Source of the DNA: SABI01 sp963663665
GTDB lineage: Bacteria > Spirochaetota > Spirochaetia > Sphaerochaetales > Sphaerochaetaceae
Reading direction: 5' to 3'
NCBI GenBank assembly: GCA_963663665.2
Contig: CAXXKP010000009.1
Span: forward strand, 310,001 to 374,000
DNA: 64,000 nucleotides
The position numbers were made by a program, and so were the translations under genes. The stretch's first letter is position 1. The number at the start of each line of letters is the position of its first letter. Positions 1 to 9,491 of this stretch are shown here, piece by piece. The notes beneath the pieces were generated by a model. That model was not told the origin of the DNA. It saw only the letters and a program-made list of their open reading frames with translations, and made no database searches.

Positions 1-937
1 ACTCTTGTCTTGCTTCGTCAGAAAGTTCAACCACCGTCAGATTCTCTGCTAGAATCTTTTCAGCTGCAGCATTTGCCTTATTTTGAAGCTCATAGGCATA
101 TTCATGCATCTCAGCTATAGTTTCGGTGAGGATCTTCTGCAAATCTTGAGGAAGGTTATTGAAGGCTTTATCATTCATAAAAACACCTTCTAAATACATA
201 ATATGGTTTGATTTGATCAGGTAATCCTGTACTTCATACCATTTCATATCAACTAAAGCGCCTAAAGGATTTTCTACACCCGAAACCATATTGAGTTGTA
301 ATGCACTATAGACGTCCGTATAACCAACAGGAGTAGGATTAGCGCCATAAGCTGTATAGTTTTTGATTATTAAAGGTGTATCCATTGTTCTAAATGGCAT
401 CCCTTTAAAATCTGCTGGAGATTCAATCTTGCTATTGCTCAACCAATCACTTGCACCAAGAGGCCATAAATCAATCAGCTTCAAATTCTTTTCAGCATAG
501 ATAAGGGGAAGATCCTGAGTTACTACCTTACTTGTTGCAAGGAAATCGTAGGCTTTTCGCACATCGGAAGGGAGAAGGAAATGTAGTGCAAACACCTGTC
601 CTTCAGGAACAATTGTCGCTACATTCCCAGGACTTACAATTGCCATCTGAGTTGCTCCTGTGAGTAGGTGTTCAATCAAATCAACACCAACTCCCAGCTG
701 ACCAACTTGGAAGATCTCAAATTTTAATCTGCCATTGCTTTTCTCTTCCGCTCTTCGTGCTAGTTCTTTAGCATAGAGATCTGGAACAGTATCTGCATAC
801 TCTTCATGTGTTACCTTTATGGTATACACTTTTTCTGTTTCCTTTGAGCTCGTTGTTGCTTGTTCCGATTTCCCAGAACAAGAGGTCATCAGGATAATTA
901 CCAACAACAGTCCAATAATTAGATTCTTTTTCTTCAC
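1..937 (-). CDS. dctP: TRAP transporter substrate-binding lipoprotein, DctP family (partial, C-terminus off window)
   Basis: Reading leftward from a GTG at 937, preceded by AAGGAG, the frame stays open to the window edge, so the C-terminus is missing. The N-terminus is a charged KKKN followed by a hydrophobic stretch ending in a lipobox-like TSC, so a lipid-anchored periplasmic protein is likely. The body has DctP-family features: a VTHEEYADT-like first strand, a VGVDLIEHLLTGATQMAI segment, a DFKGMPFRTM segment and a conserved VSGVENPL region. The family captures organic acids for secondary, Na+-driven uptake. It lies last in a dctQ-dctM-dctP unit, 49 bases after dctM. Its substrate cannot be read from sequence. 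Confidence 0.93.
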   Translation of the reverse strand, partial: MKKKNLIIGLLLVIILMTSCSGKSEQATTSSKETEKVYTIKVTHEEYADTVPDLYAKELARRAEEKSNGRLKFEIFQVGQLGVGVDLIEHLLTGATQMAIVSPGNVATIVPEGQVFALHFLLPSDVRKAYDFLATSKVVTQDLPLIYAEKNLKLIDLWPLGASDWLSNSKIESPADFKGMPFRTMDTPLIIKNYTAYGANPTPVGYTDVYSALQLNMVSGVENPLGALVDMKWYEVQDYLIKSNHIMYLEGVFMNDKAFNNLPQDLQKILTETIAEMHEYAYELQNKANAAAEKILAENLTVVELSDEARQE

Positions 938-986
938 GATATAACTCCTTTTTATGTAATTCACCATTTTTACGAAAATAGTCAAT

Positions 987-2264
987 TTAGTGCATCATAT
1001 TCACTATAAATAGAGAAATTTGGGGGAAAGCAGAAATGAGAACACAAGTAACAAGTAACATTGCTATATAAGGTCCTTCATTCCTTATGACTTCTAGAAA
1101 TGGTTTGTCAAAGATAGCACTGGCTGTAAATATACTCGTACCAAAAGGGGGTGTCCCAGACCCAATAGCCACTTGTAAAGTGATAAGGATTCCAAGTTGA
1201 ACCAGATCGATACCTGCTGCCAGAGCGATTGGGGCAAAAATTGGAGTTAGTATGAGAATTACAACAACAGCTTCCACAAACATGCAACTGACAAAAAAGA
1301 AAAGGTTCACGATCAGTAGTATCAAAAATACCGAAGGATTATCACCAAGAAGTCCTTGGGTTAATAACTGCGGAACACGTGCATAGGATATTACCCAAGA
1401 GAAGGCGCCCCCCACAGCAACAAGAATAAATACAACCGTGGTTATAATTCCTGTAGAAAGAGCAATCTTATAAATCTCTCTAATCTTTATGCTCTTATAA
1501 ATGAAGACCTCTACTATGAGTGCATAGAGAACCGAAACAGCTGCAGCTTCTGTAGGGCTAAAGAGGCCTGTATAGATACCTCCCATAATTATAAGGGGAA
1601 AACCAAAAGCAAACAGACTGTTCTTTGTTGCCTTCCATCGTTGGGCAAACGAAGCCTTATCCAAACGGGGAATCTTTTTTACTTTGGCATATATCGCAGA
1701 ATAAATACCGAACATTATCAGAATTACTACAGCTGGGCCAAGTCCTGCAATAAAGAGTTTACCTATTGAGGCTCCACTTGCCACTCCATAGACAACCATA
1801 CCAAGACTTGGCGGTATCAGGTAAGCAAGATTACTGGAATTGATAATCAATGCCATGATTTCACTATCTTCATATCCACGTTCTAGAAGTTTTTTTCGAA
1901 CAGGGCGTCCTACAGCTACAACAGTCGCTTGTGTCGATCCAGAAATCGAACCAAACAGTGCACAAGTCAAGGATGTTGTAGTCGCCATTCCACCAGAAAG
2001 ATGACCAACAAAACTCTCTACAAAATCAAGCAACCGATTTGAGGTATGCCCGGTGCACATGATATCTGCAGCCAACATAAACATGGGTATTGCCATCAGA
2101 ACAGGGCTCTGCACCCCTAAAACCATTTGCTGAACTACTGTAAACACTTCAACCCCTGGCATAAAGGCAATCATGTAATATAGAGTTGCGAATAGCATGG
2201 TCATCATCATAGGGAACCCAAGTAATAACAATAGGAGCATTACGCCCAATAAACTAAATATCAT
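987..2264 (-). CDS. dctM: TRAP transporter large permease, DctM family
   Basis: 425 residues, the usual length for the family, and almost entirely hydrophobic with about 12 predicted membrane segments. Family hallmarks include PMFMLAADIM near residue 60, the glycine/serine-rich LFGSISGSTQATVVAVG near 105-120 and NLAYLIPPSLGMVVYG near 145. DctM is the transport channel subunit of tripartite ATP-independent periplasmic transporters. Its start overlaps the end of dctQ by 11 bases (2254-2264), which implies translational coupling. Confidence 0.95.
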   Translation of the reverse strand: MIFSLLGVMLLLLLLGFPMMMTMLFATLYYMIAFMPGVEVFTVVQQMVLGVQSPVLMAIPMFMLAADIMCTGHTSNRLLDFVESFVGHLSGGMATTTSLTCALFGSISGSTQATVVAVGRPVRKKLLERGYEDSEIMALIINSSNLAYLIPPSLGMVVYGVASGASIGKLFIAGLGPAVVILIMFGIYSAIYAKVKKIPRLDKASFAQRWKATKNSLFAFGFPLIIMGGIYTGLFSPTEAAAVSVLYALIVEVFIYKSIKIREIYKIALSTGIITTVVFILVAVGGAFSWVISYARVPQLLTQGLLGDNPSVFLILLIVNLFFFVSCMFVEAVVVILILTPIFAPIALAAGIDLVQLGILITLQVAIGSGTPPFGTSIFTASAIFDKPFLEVIRNEGPYIAMLLVTCVLISAFPQISLFIVNMMH

Positions 2265-2784
2265 TGTGTCTCTCCAATGCCTGCTTTTCAGTTCCTATGT
2301 AGATTTCAGGCTCTTTAATATTGATGATAATATTCAAAAAATACTGGATAGCACCCAAACCAAACCCAATAGGGACAACTACAACCCGAATCCAAGCTGG
2401 CATTTCTAAGGCGGATGTTACACGACCTAACATTCGTGTATATGCGATATACTGAAAGGATAGGTAACAGACATATACATAGGTCGCACAGGTAACTAAT
2501 GAAGTGAATATAATAATCACTTTTTGGACCTTTTTAGGGACCGCATCAAAAAGTGCAGACATCCTGATATGACGTCCTTTTTTTGCGGCATAACCTATAC
2601 CGCTGAACGTCGCAAGAATTATTAGAGTAGCCCCTAGTTCATCTGCAGCAGGAATACTACTATTAAACACTTTTCGAGCAATAACATTTGAAATTAGGAT
2701 AATTGCCATAAAAATAACACTGAATCCAAGTAGCCATTCAGTGAAAATAGTTACATAATCATCAATCTTTCTAATTATACCCAT
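2254..2784 (-). CDS. dctQ: TRAP transporter small permease, DctQ family
   Basis: About 176 residues with four predicted membrane segments and the DctQ pattern: an early ARKVFNSSIPAADELG loop, followed by GYAAKKGRHIRMSALFDAVP. It is the small membrane subunit that partners DctM. A GTG at 2787 and an ATG at 2784 are adjacent in frame. AGGAGG (2789-2794) leaves one base before the GTG but four before the ATG, so I place the start at 2784. It is the first gene of the dctQMP unit. Confidence 0.93.
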   Translation of the reverse strand: MGIIRKIDDYVTIFTEWLLGFSVIFMAIILISNVIARKVFNSSIPAADELGATLIILATFSGIGYAAKKGRHIRMSALFDAVPKKVQKVIIIFTSLVTCATYVYVCYLSFQYIAYTRMLGRVTSALEMPAWIRVVVVPIGFGLGAIQYFLNIIINIKEPEIYIGTEKQALERHNDI

Positions 2785-3370
2785 CACCCCTCCTTTGAAG
2801 ATTCTTAATCAACTCTGTCAACTATACATCGATTGAATTGAATCTGTCAAATATTTTTTTTAATAGTTTATTTCGATTCTAATTTACACAACTTTTTACC
2901 AGCTATATCAGCTTTATAAAAAATACTTTATTACTTCCTTTATATTGCTTTAATTAATTCTATAAAAAAATTTCTTTCTCAACACTGGCAAAGAGATATT
3001 GATAAGTTATTTAATTTACCTATTTTAAAAAAATAAAATTAATCAATATAGACATAGTAATATTTATGCTTTTGATTCGATAAAGGTGATTAGCATTACT
3101 TATTTTATTCCATTTTTACATCATTACAAAAATTGACGTATTAGTCATTCTTCAATAAAGTATGAGTCATTCCTTGTATACTAAGATCTTTTTCTCCTGA
3201 TGTACAAAGGATTGTTACATATAATAGGCTCATGTATCTTATAGGTGAGTAATATCTCCAATAAAAATTTATAGTGTTCTCATTTGAAAGAAGAAAATTT
3301 TCATGCAGAACACAGTTTCTCCAAAGAATCAAATCTTCACAGTAACAATTTTTTCTCAATGAAATCTCAC
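2785..3370. other. AT-rich intergenic region upstream of dctQ
   Basis: A very AT-rich gap between the 3' end of the CrtI-like gene and the dctQ start, both on the minus strand. It should contain the dctQMP promoter. I see no convincing gene. An open frame at 3141-3455 (minus) overlaps the CrtI-like gene, has low-complexity composition, and I treat it as noncoding. Confidence 0.5.
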
Positions 3371-4969
3371 CTAGGAGAGTTCTGAGTGCACTAAGTCTGC
3401 AGCCATCCTTGCTGTCATAATACAGGTAGGTAATCCAGCAGGACTGGCAGTCCACTGCCCTGCACGATATACATCAGGAATAGGAGTGATAACAGCTTTT
3501 TTCATATTAAGCATCCCAGCTGAAATGGGCACCTCCTGCTCAAAGGACCAACCCACAATTGCTCCTTCAGAGCTACCCACACTCCTTAAGATGCTTAAAG
3601 GGCTTGCTGTAAAGGAAAATAGGATATTATCTTTTATATCTGGATATACTGAATTTCTGAGAGCATCTATCATAAAATCACTGATATGCTTCTCAAAATC
3701 ATCGTACCATCCATCCTCCTCAATCCTCCTTGTCAGTTCATAATCGAAGAGAAAACTGACAATTAAACCTGTCTTACCGTCAGGGGCGGCACAAGAATCG
3801 TTGAGGACAGGAATAGAAATCTCATAGGTATTGAGCCGACAATAGGCATCCAACCACGTATAAAATTCTTCTCGATCAAGTTTTTCCCAATTATCGAGAA
3901 TCGCAGATAATTTTGAACAGTGCAATTCCCCAAGCCCCTCTGATGACGGTGTATAAAAGAAATGACCATTTGATATCCCCCTAAAATACTCAGGAGGAAG
4001 ATCTACTGCCATAAAAAGAGTGAATACTGACTCGGCACCACGGCTTGCAAGAATACGCCCTTGCTCCTTGAGGATATTGGTCTTTATTGGAATAGGAAAT
4101 TCATCAGGAGAGATCATCCTATAAAGGAGCTTTATATCAGCACACCAAATGAGTTTATCATAGGTATATGTATTGCCCTCGTCATCGGTGAGGACCTTAT
4201 TTCGAGCATCTAAGTCTACCACATTGACATTAGTCCTTACCTCAGAACCAATCTCAGAAAGACGTTTGCTTAAGGCTTTAGGAATACTTCCCACTCCCCC
4301 TTTGGGATAAAAATAATCGGGATAAAGGGAGAAGTAACTCATGGCAAAGAAAGCCGGAGTCTTTTTAAAGAAGTGTTGAGAGATTATGTCCCTCAGAGAG
4401 TTATTCTTGACTAACTTACCCAAAAAATTCTCCATAGGCATTTGCATTCGCATGATAGCAGCACCTGTAGCCAAGAACCTGATAATCCAAATAATGAAAG
4501 TACTAAAGTAGTAACGGATATCACGTTTAGAATCCTTAAAGAAAGGACTATCGCTACCGAAGAGCACCTGCATATAGACATCAAACTTTGCAATAACCTT
4601 GATAATCTTCTCTACATCATCACTACTTTGGGGATAGAGCTCCTTAAGGAGTCGCTCATAAGCAGATAGGCTCTCCTTGCTATCTGCACTGATTATCTTA
4701 TCCTCCACACCAAGGGAGACTTTACTATCCAATAGGGGCAAATCAATCTCAAGTTCTTTGAGCATAGGCTTGAGCATACCAGCATTCTCAACAGCCCGGA
4801 TGCCCCCATCAAAAAGGAACCCTTCTCGAACAAAAGAATTCACCAAGCCACCACAAGAGTTAAGCTTTTCTAACACCAGCACTGAATGTCCTCGCATAGC
4901 GAGTGAAGTCGCAGCTGTAAGACCAGATATTCCTGCTCCAACGATGATAATACCATTGTGTTTGGTCAC
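3371..4969 (-). CDS. CrtI/phytoene desaturase-like FAD-dependent oxidoreductase
   Basis: About 532 residues. The N-terminus carries a dinucleotide-binding fold, GIIIVGAGISGLTAATSLA, followed by VLVLEK and CGGLVNSF, as in carotenoid desaturases, isomerases and related phytoene-dehydrogenase-like proteins. A C-terminal ...YRAGQWTASPAGLPTCI region matches the conserved FAD-binding end of this family. I chose the GTG at 4969 because GGAGGTG lies 7 bases upstream and the Rossmann strand begins directly after it. A longer frame to 5020 adds residues unlike the family. No phytoene synthase or other carotenoid gene is nearby, so the substrate is open. Carotenoid isomerase/desaturase is only one possibility. 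Confidence 0.8.
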   Translation of the reverse strand: MTKHNGIIIVGAGISGLTAATSLAMRGHSVLVLEKLNSCGGLVNSFVREGFLFDGGIRAVENAGMLKPMLKELEIDLPLLDSKVSLGVEDKIISADSKESLSAYERLLKELYPQSSDDVEKIIKVIAKFDVYMQVLFGSDSPFFKDSKRDIRYYFSTFIIWIIRFLATGAAIMRMQMPMENFLGKLVKNNSLRDIISQHFFKKTPAFFAMSYFSLYPDYFYPKGGVGSIPKALSKRLSEIGSEVRTNVNVVDLDARNKVLTDDEGNTYTYDKLIWCADIKLLYRMISPDEFPIPIKTNILKEQGRILASRGAESVFTLFMAVDLPPEYFRGISNGHFFYTPSSEGLGELHCSKLSAILDNWEKLDREEFYTWLDAYCRLNTYEISIPVLNDSCAAPDGKTGLIVSFLFDYELTRRIEEDGWYDDFEKHISDFMIDALRNSVYPDIKDNILFSFTASPLSILRSVGSSEGAIVGWSFEQEVPISAGMLNMKKAVITPIPDVYRAGQWTASPAGLPTCIMTARMAADLVHSELS

Positions 4970-5382
4970 TCTTAGCACCTCCAACGCAGTAAAGAAAAAG
5001 ATTTGAGAATAGTATAACATGAATTAACAGCACCCTGTCAAAATACACTAAAGAACCAAGCTTGTGTTTTCATAAGAAACAGTAGGAGTTACTCCTGCCA
5101 TATAATTTCACGTCCTTCAAATTACTTCTCTAAGAAATATCAGAGATTGAAAAAAATAAAACATGGAATAGATATCTGACACTCTGCTAACACAAGAATG
5201 AAAATTCCTATAACATCACGTATATCTGAGGTTTTTTATTAGTTCTGCTTTTCTTTCTTTAGTGCAATCTCTGTTACGAAGACTTTGTTTATCTTACAAA
5301 TCTCAGTTCTTATTAATAATCTGGATTCGGAAAAATTCATCATAACTCTTCCAATACATTCAAATGGTGGCCCGTGGTTTCC

Positions 5383-6190
5383 TTATTCAGCTATAAGGAT
5401 ATCTTTTGTTATTGCCACAAGAAATTCTTTTCTCCAAAAATCCAAAACATGATAATCATTCACAAATGATACGACATCTTGTTTTAAGTGAGTATAATCT
5501 CTTAAAACGATTGTAAAGGAGCTCCTTGACTCTATCCAACGTCAATTGATCCCCTTTTATCCAATGACCTGTTTGAATCATTCTTTCTTCTAAGTGGGTA
5601 ATATTAGAAAATGTTTTTTCACCTAGATACCATACATAATCATAGAAATCCCTCCCCTTCTCTCTAGCTTTCAAATTTCTACCTAAAAGCGCTTGTAATT
5701 TACCCGCGAATAATGATGGTTTATCATAAAGGAGAACAGAAAAAGGCAGAATTTTTGTTCATAGGAAGCTCCACTTGGGGGATTTGTATCAATTTATATT
5801 TTTATCTTTAATAATTCATCAGTAGGAACTCCAGATACAGGTGTAGAAGAATTAAAGATTTTCACTAGATGGGCAAGTGTATTGTCCTTTAAAACCGCTG
5901 ATTGAATTGCTTAATCAGAGAGTTTTACCGTATGACTCGTATCGATTTCTGGCCCATACTATGAAAGTCCTTTTTCAATTGCAGAAAGATAGTCTGCTAA
6001 AGAAAAGATAACATCTTTAGATTTTAAAGAAAAATTCATATCTTCTGAGAAACGATCTATTCCATGAAACATTCAAAGTGCTATCTCACCATAAAACGCT
6101 GCATGAATAAAAAAAATCGGCAGTAGTCAATATATAGAGTGTTATCTCTTGTAGAACTTTCTTCAGAGCATTTCATGCGGTAGAGGGGAA
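5383..6190 (-). pseudogene. Decayed AbiEii/AbiGii-family nucleotidyltransferase toxin
   Basis: Joining three minus-strand frames recovers an AbiEii-like protein. NALKKVLQEITLYIL is followed by FFIHAAFYGEIAL, then (after an in-frame stop) MFHGIDRFSEDMNFSLKS, DNTLAHLVKIFNSSTPVSGV, IDTNPPSGASYEQKF, LYDKPSLFAGKLQALLGRN, EKGRDFYDYVWYLGEK and a C-terminal LDFWRKEFLVAITKD. Several stops and at least two frameshifts interrupt it, and the G-G of the family nucleotidyltransferase motif reads GE. Members of this family are toxins of type IV toxin-antitoxin and abortive-infection systems. It is clearly non-functional. The upstream antitoxin remnant is decayed as well. Confidence 0.8.
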
Positions 6191-6500
6191 TGAGCACTTT
6201 TAGAAGGTTCCAATCTGATTCTTCAATAACTTCTCTTTTAAATCGGAGATCCTCAAATAAGATACTGTCTATTGTTTTGGAACCTTTAATTCTCCTAATT
6301 TTGTAAGGAGTATGCAAATAACATTCTCTTTCGTCGCGAGACGAAATCCTAGGCTATTAATAGCATGTACTCTTTCTGGGATTATTTGATAATACGTCAA
6401 TACCGTTTCAAAAAAGATATAAGTAGGAGAATATATCAGACTGGCAATTGGAAGATGTGGTTGAGTAGAAGAGGTTGCATATACTCCTCAGATAATTTGA
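6118..6500 (-). pseudogene. Decayed AbiEi-like antitoxin, upstream of the toxin remnant
   Basis: Minus-strand fragments resemble AbiEi-like/DUF6088-type antitoxins. SPTYIFFETVLTYYQIIPER corresponds to the conserved PSYISFESALSYYGLIPE-type segment, and VHAINS follows. After a frameshift and an apparent internal deletion, ILFEDLRFKREVIEESDW followed by NLLKVLIPLYRM matches the C-terminal part. It lies directly upstream of the AbiEii remnant, as in AbiE operons. The N-terminal winged helix is not recognisable. Confidence 0.6.
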
Positions 6501-6976
6501 ATAATATCTTTATTCTTAATCATTTGAGCGAGTTTTTATTTTTTTAAGAATAATTTTTTAACTCATACATAATCAAATCACGAGTTTTAAGATATTACAT
6601 CCTCTAAGTACGATAATATCATACTTATTGGAGATAATAACATAAGAAGATTCTTTATTTTATGTAATCAGAAATAGATCAAAAGGTTCATCTTTATTAC
6701 ATTGGATAGACTAAAATACCATGGCTACTCTTAGTTACTATAAATATCTTTTAGTACAATATATTCAAGAAAGACACTCAAAATAGTCGTTAATCCAAGA
6801 CAAAAGCAAATTCCCTTGCACTCCAATAGATAACTCTAAAAGGTGTGTATTACCGATAAAAGTATAGTGCTGTTTTTCAATTATTGGAGATACTTGTTTA
6901 CCAATCTTTCATGATCTCTTTATCTTGATAAGATAAAGAAATCACCTTTTGTTTGTGAGGTAAGTGGGGATCACCA
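6501..6976. other. Gene-free stretch, possibly more decayed coding DNA
   Basis: No intact gene. On the minus strand, short open pieces around 6820-6920 (containing FIGNTHLLELSIG) and 6600-6720 (containing SNKYDIIVLRGCNILK) have coding-like composition broken by stops. I cannot assign a family. They may be further remnants of the accessory DNA that held the AbiE pair. No clear terminator for the operon ending at 6977 was found here. Confidence 0.3.
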
Positions 6977-7681
6977 TTACTTTAGTTGAAAGTATTCTTC
7001 TAAGTTTTCCAAGTACACGAGTCCTTTTTCCTGTAAACGAGGACGCATATTATACACGTCAAGACCAAGTAACCCTTTTGCAAACTTTTCTCTTTTTTCT
7101 GTCTCTTTCTTTTCACGGTCAAGCCCTTTAAGAAGCACCACCTCCGCATCAAGACGGCTGACTATAACAACCCCATCATCATCTGCTACTACGACGTCAC
7201 CAGGATAGACAATTTGCCCTGCACAAACGATGGGGATATTGACAGCACCAACCGTCTCCTTTACCGTTCCTTGAGCACTTACCGCTTTTGACCATACTGG
7301 AAAACCCATTTTCTCAAGGCTTGATGTATCCCGAACTCCAGCATCTATAACAAGTCCTTTTACCCCTCGAGCCATCGCAGATTCAGCAAGAAGATCCCCA
7401 AAAAAACCACTATCAGAGTCTGCAGTACAGGCTACGATTAAGATATCACCTGGTTTGCAAAGCTCCATTGCTACATGGATCATCCAATTATCTCCAGGAT
7501 GTAGAAGGACTGTCACAGCACTCCCTGCGATTTGTGCATGAGGATAGATTGGCCTGATATATGGCTTCAAATATCCAATTCTCCCCTGTGCTTCATGCAC
7601 GGTGGCAACTCCCAGATTTCCAAGAGCTTCTACGGTCACAAGGTTGGCACGTTCAATATTTCTTATAGCTACTGTTTTCAT
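6977..7681 (-). CDS. galC: 4-carboxy-4-hydroxy-2-oxoadipate (CHA) aldolase, GalC/LigK-like, RraA fold
   Basis: 234 residues. The sequence closely follows LigK/GalC-type HMG/CHA aldolases: GVATVHEAQGRIGYLKPY, IAGSAVTVLLHPGDNWMIH, GFFGDLLAESAMARGVKGLV, IDAGVRDTSSLEKMGFPVWS and DVVVADDDGVVIV. GDLLAES and GVRD are the substrate- and metal-binding regions of the RraA-like fold, which uses a divalent metal. The reaction splits 4-carboxy-4-hydroxy-2-oxoadipate to pyruvate and oxaloacetate. It starts 2 bases after the tautomerase gene, with AGAGGA upstream, and is the last gene of the operon. A general RraA-like oxaloacetate decarboxylase is the alternative, but the neighbours favour the aldolase. 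Confidence 0.88.
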   Translation of the reverse strand: MKTVAIRNIERANLVTVEALGNLGVATVHEAQGRIGYLKPYIRPIYPHAQIAGSAVTVLLHPGDNWMIHVAMELCKPGDILIVACTADSDSGFFGDLLAESAMARGVKGLVIDAGVRDTSSLEKMGFPVWSKAVSAQGTVKETVGAVNIPIVCAGQIVYPGDVVVADDDGVVIVSRLDAEVVLLKGLDREKKETEKREKFAKGLLGLDVYNMRPRLQEKGLVYLENLEEYFQLK

Positions 7682-7683
7682 AA

Positions 7684-8769
7684 TTAATCCTCTTCTGGTA
7701 ATAATAGTTCACCACGACTTAGAGCACGAGCAGTTCTAATAACTCCTGCACTCTTTACCACGGGCAATTCAGTACCGTTTTCAAGTTCAAGACTCACTGA
7801 AATGTTCCCTACGGGATGTTCAACGAGGTAAGAATTTCCATCTTCTTCAGGGATTGTAGCAATGGAATACGCAACGGTTCCAGGAACAAGGCATCCGGTT
7901 GCTATAGTTACAGCGGCTAAGACTCCAACTGTTGCATGAACTCTATGGGGGATAAAACTTCTTGTCGAGATGAGTCCTCTGTTGCGCGGAGGGGCAATAA
8001 GAGTCATCTTGGGCACAACTTTACTGCTTACATCGCCAAGATTCATCATTTTACCAGCAATCAATCTAATTTTTTCAAGCTTTTCTTTTAGAATTAAATC
8101 ATCAGAAAGCTCACTTGGAGACTCATACCCACTCTTTTCCAAATCTTTGGCACGTATAAGAACTACCGGCATTCCGTTATCAAGACAGGTGACAGGAACA
8201 TCCCCAATGATATCCATCTTGTTTCCTGTAGGGAACAAAGCTCCACATGTAGAACCTGTTATACCTTCATATAAACAATCAATTGCAGCTGATGTACCAG
8301 GGACCCCATCAATAGAAGTAGTACCAGCATACGTAATAGAGCCATGAGGAGTTCGAACTCTCACCCTGCACAGCGATGCACTATTTTTCATGAAAATACG
8401 GTATTCTGTAATCTCACCCTGAATAGGTAACATACCCGTTTCAAGTGCGAAAGGAAGAACTCCTGCGAGAATATTACCACAATTTTGAGTTCTATCTGTT
8501 TTGTCTTCTCCTAGAAGGACTTGGACAAATTCATATTCAAGATCGGCATCATCCCGTGTAGAAAGGGATATGATACCAACCTTACTTGTAAGGGGGTCTG
8601 CACCACCCAATCCGTCAATTTGCCTTTCATCTGAAGGACCTCGCCCACACATGGCAGAGATTAGAACACGATCTTTCTCTTCGGTATTGCTCGGGAGATC
8701 TTTAGCATTAAAATAGAGTCCTTTCGAACTTCCTCCCCTGATTTGCATATAGGGTATTGCTTTTTGCAT
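7684..8769 (-). CDS. galD: 4-oxalomesaconate tautomerase, GalD/PrpF family
   Basis: 361 residues, typical for PrpF proteins. Family marks are MQIRGGSSKGLYF at the N-terminus, QIDGLGGADPLTSKV near 50-65, QNCGNILAGVLPFALE near 95-110 and a C-terminal HPVGNISVSLELENG. PrpF/GalD proteins have a diaminopimelate-epimerase-like fold and isomerise unsaturated polycarboxylates. Between a GalB-type hydratase, a LigI-type lactonase and a GalC-type aldolase, the keto/enol tautomerisation of 4-oxalomesaconate is the best assignment. Methylaconitate isomerase (PrpF proper) is unlikely because no methylcitrate genes are present. Confidence 0.87.
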   Translation of the reverse strand: MQKAIPYMQIRGGSSKGLYFNAKDLPSNTEEKDRVLISAMCGRGPSDERQIDGLGGADPLTSKVGIISLSTRDDADLEYEFVQVLLGEDKTDRTQNCGNILAGVLPFALETGMLPIQGEITEYRIFMKNSASLCRVRVRTPHGSITYAGTTSIDGVPGTSAAIDCLYEGITGSTCGALFPTGNKMDIIGDVPVTCLDNGMPVVLIRAKDLEKSGYESPSELSDDLILKEKLEKIRLIAGKMMNLGDVSSKVVPKMTLIAPPRNRGLISTRSFIPHRVHATVGVLAAVTIATGCLVPGTVAYSIATIPEEDGNSYLVEHPVGNISVSLELENGTELPVVKSAGVIRTARALSRGELLLPEED

Positions 8770-8784
8770 TATATATTTCCTTAT

Positions 8785-9432
8785 TTATAACAAGAGCTGA
8801 TAGTTTTCTTGGAAGACCTTACGTACGTTCATAATATGAGTGATCATTAATGATTCAGCTTCTAGGCATGAGTTGCTTTTGACTGCTTTAAAAATCTCTT
8901 CGTGTTCTTTGAAAGACTGATCAGATCTTTTAGGAATTAAGATGGTCTTGGTATTGTATTTTTTCATCTGGTTTTTAAGATTCATGAGAAGTTTTGTTGC
9001 TGTTTTGTTAGGACATGCATCATATATTATTTGGTGAAATTTCTGGTTATGATGTGAGTACAATACTAGTTCCTGTTGATTTTTCAGCTCTCTCATCTTA
9101 TCCAGAATATATTTCATATTCTGAATATCAGTCTCACTCAATACTGCACAAGCAAGTCGGATGATAAATCCTTCTAATACGCTTCGTAATTCTAAAAACT
9201 CAAGCACCTCATCCAATGAATAGGAGCGAACTTTCGCTCCTTTATTCCATTCAATAGAGACAAGGGTATCGCGTTCTAACATTAAGAGTGCCTTCTTGAT
9301 TGTATTTCTGCTTACTTTATACTGATTAGCCAGCTCCACTTCCCGGAGATTTTCACTAGGAGACAAGGAGCCTGTTTCAATCTTATTTTTGAGACTTTCA
9401 TACACTTCAACCGATGGACCATTATCTTTCAT
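8785..9432 (-). CDS. GntR-family transcriptional regulator, FCD subfamily
   Basis: 215 residues. The N-terminal winged helix includes LREVELANQYKVSRNTIKKALLMLE. From about residue 75 comes an all-helical FCD effector domain (ELRSVLEGFIIRLA, then HHNQKFHQIIYDA with the metal-binding histidine pattern, then FKEHEEIFKAV). FCD regulators bind acidic metabolites. It sits inside the operon between galB and galD, so it is probably the local regulator and autoregulated. Two matches to the FCD operator pattern lie before the first gene of the operon at 14106-14129. Confidence 0.9.
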   Translation of the reverse strand: MKDNGPSVEVYESLKNKIETGSLSPSENLREVELANQYKVSRNTIKKALLMLERDTLVSIEWNKGAKVRSYSLDEVLEFLELRSVLEGFIIRLACAVLSETDIQNMKYILDKMRELKNQQELVLYSHHNQKFHQIIYDACPNKTATKLLMNLKNQMKKYNTKTILIPKRSDQSFKEHEEIFKAVKSNSCLEAESLMITHIMNVRKVFQENYQLLL

Positions 9433-9491
9433 ATCTTTTCCGTTATTCCTTGGGTTTATACATACTACATGTACTTATATACTATACTATA

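Noticed and set aside
3141..3455. Open frame of about 104 codons on the minus strand
   Set aside because: It overlaps the conserved C-terminal end of the CrtI-like gene in another frame, and no family features or ribosome site support it.
6365..6547. Plus-strand frame of 60 codons over the antitoxin remnant
   Set aside because: No ribosome site and no family likeness, while the opposite strand reads as an antitoxin fragment.
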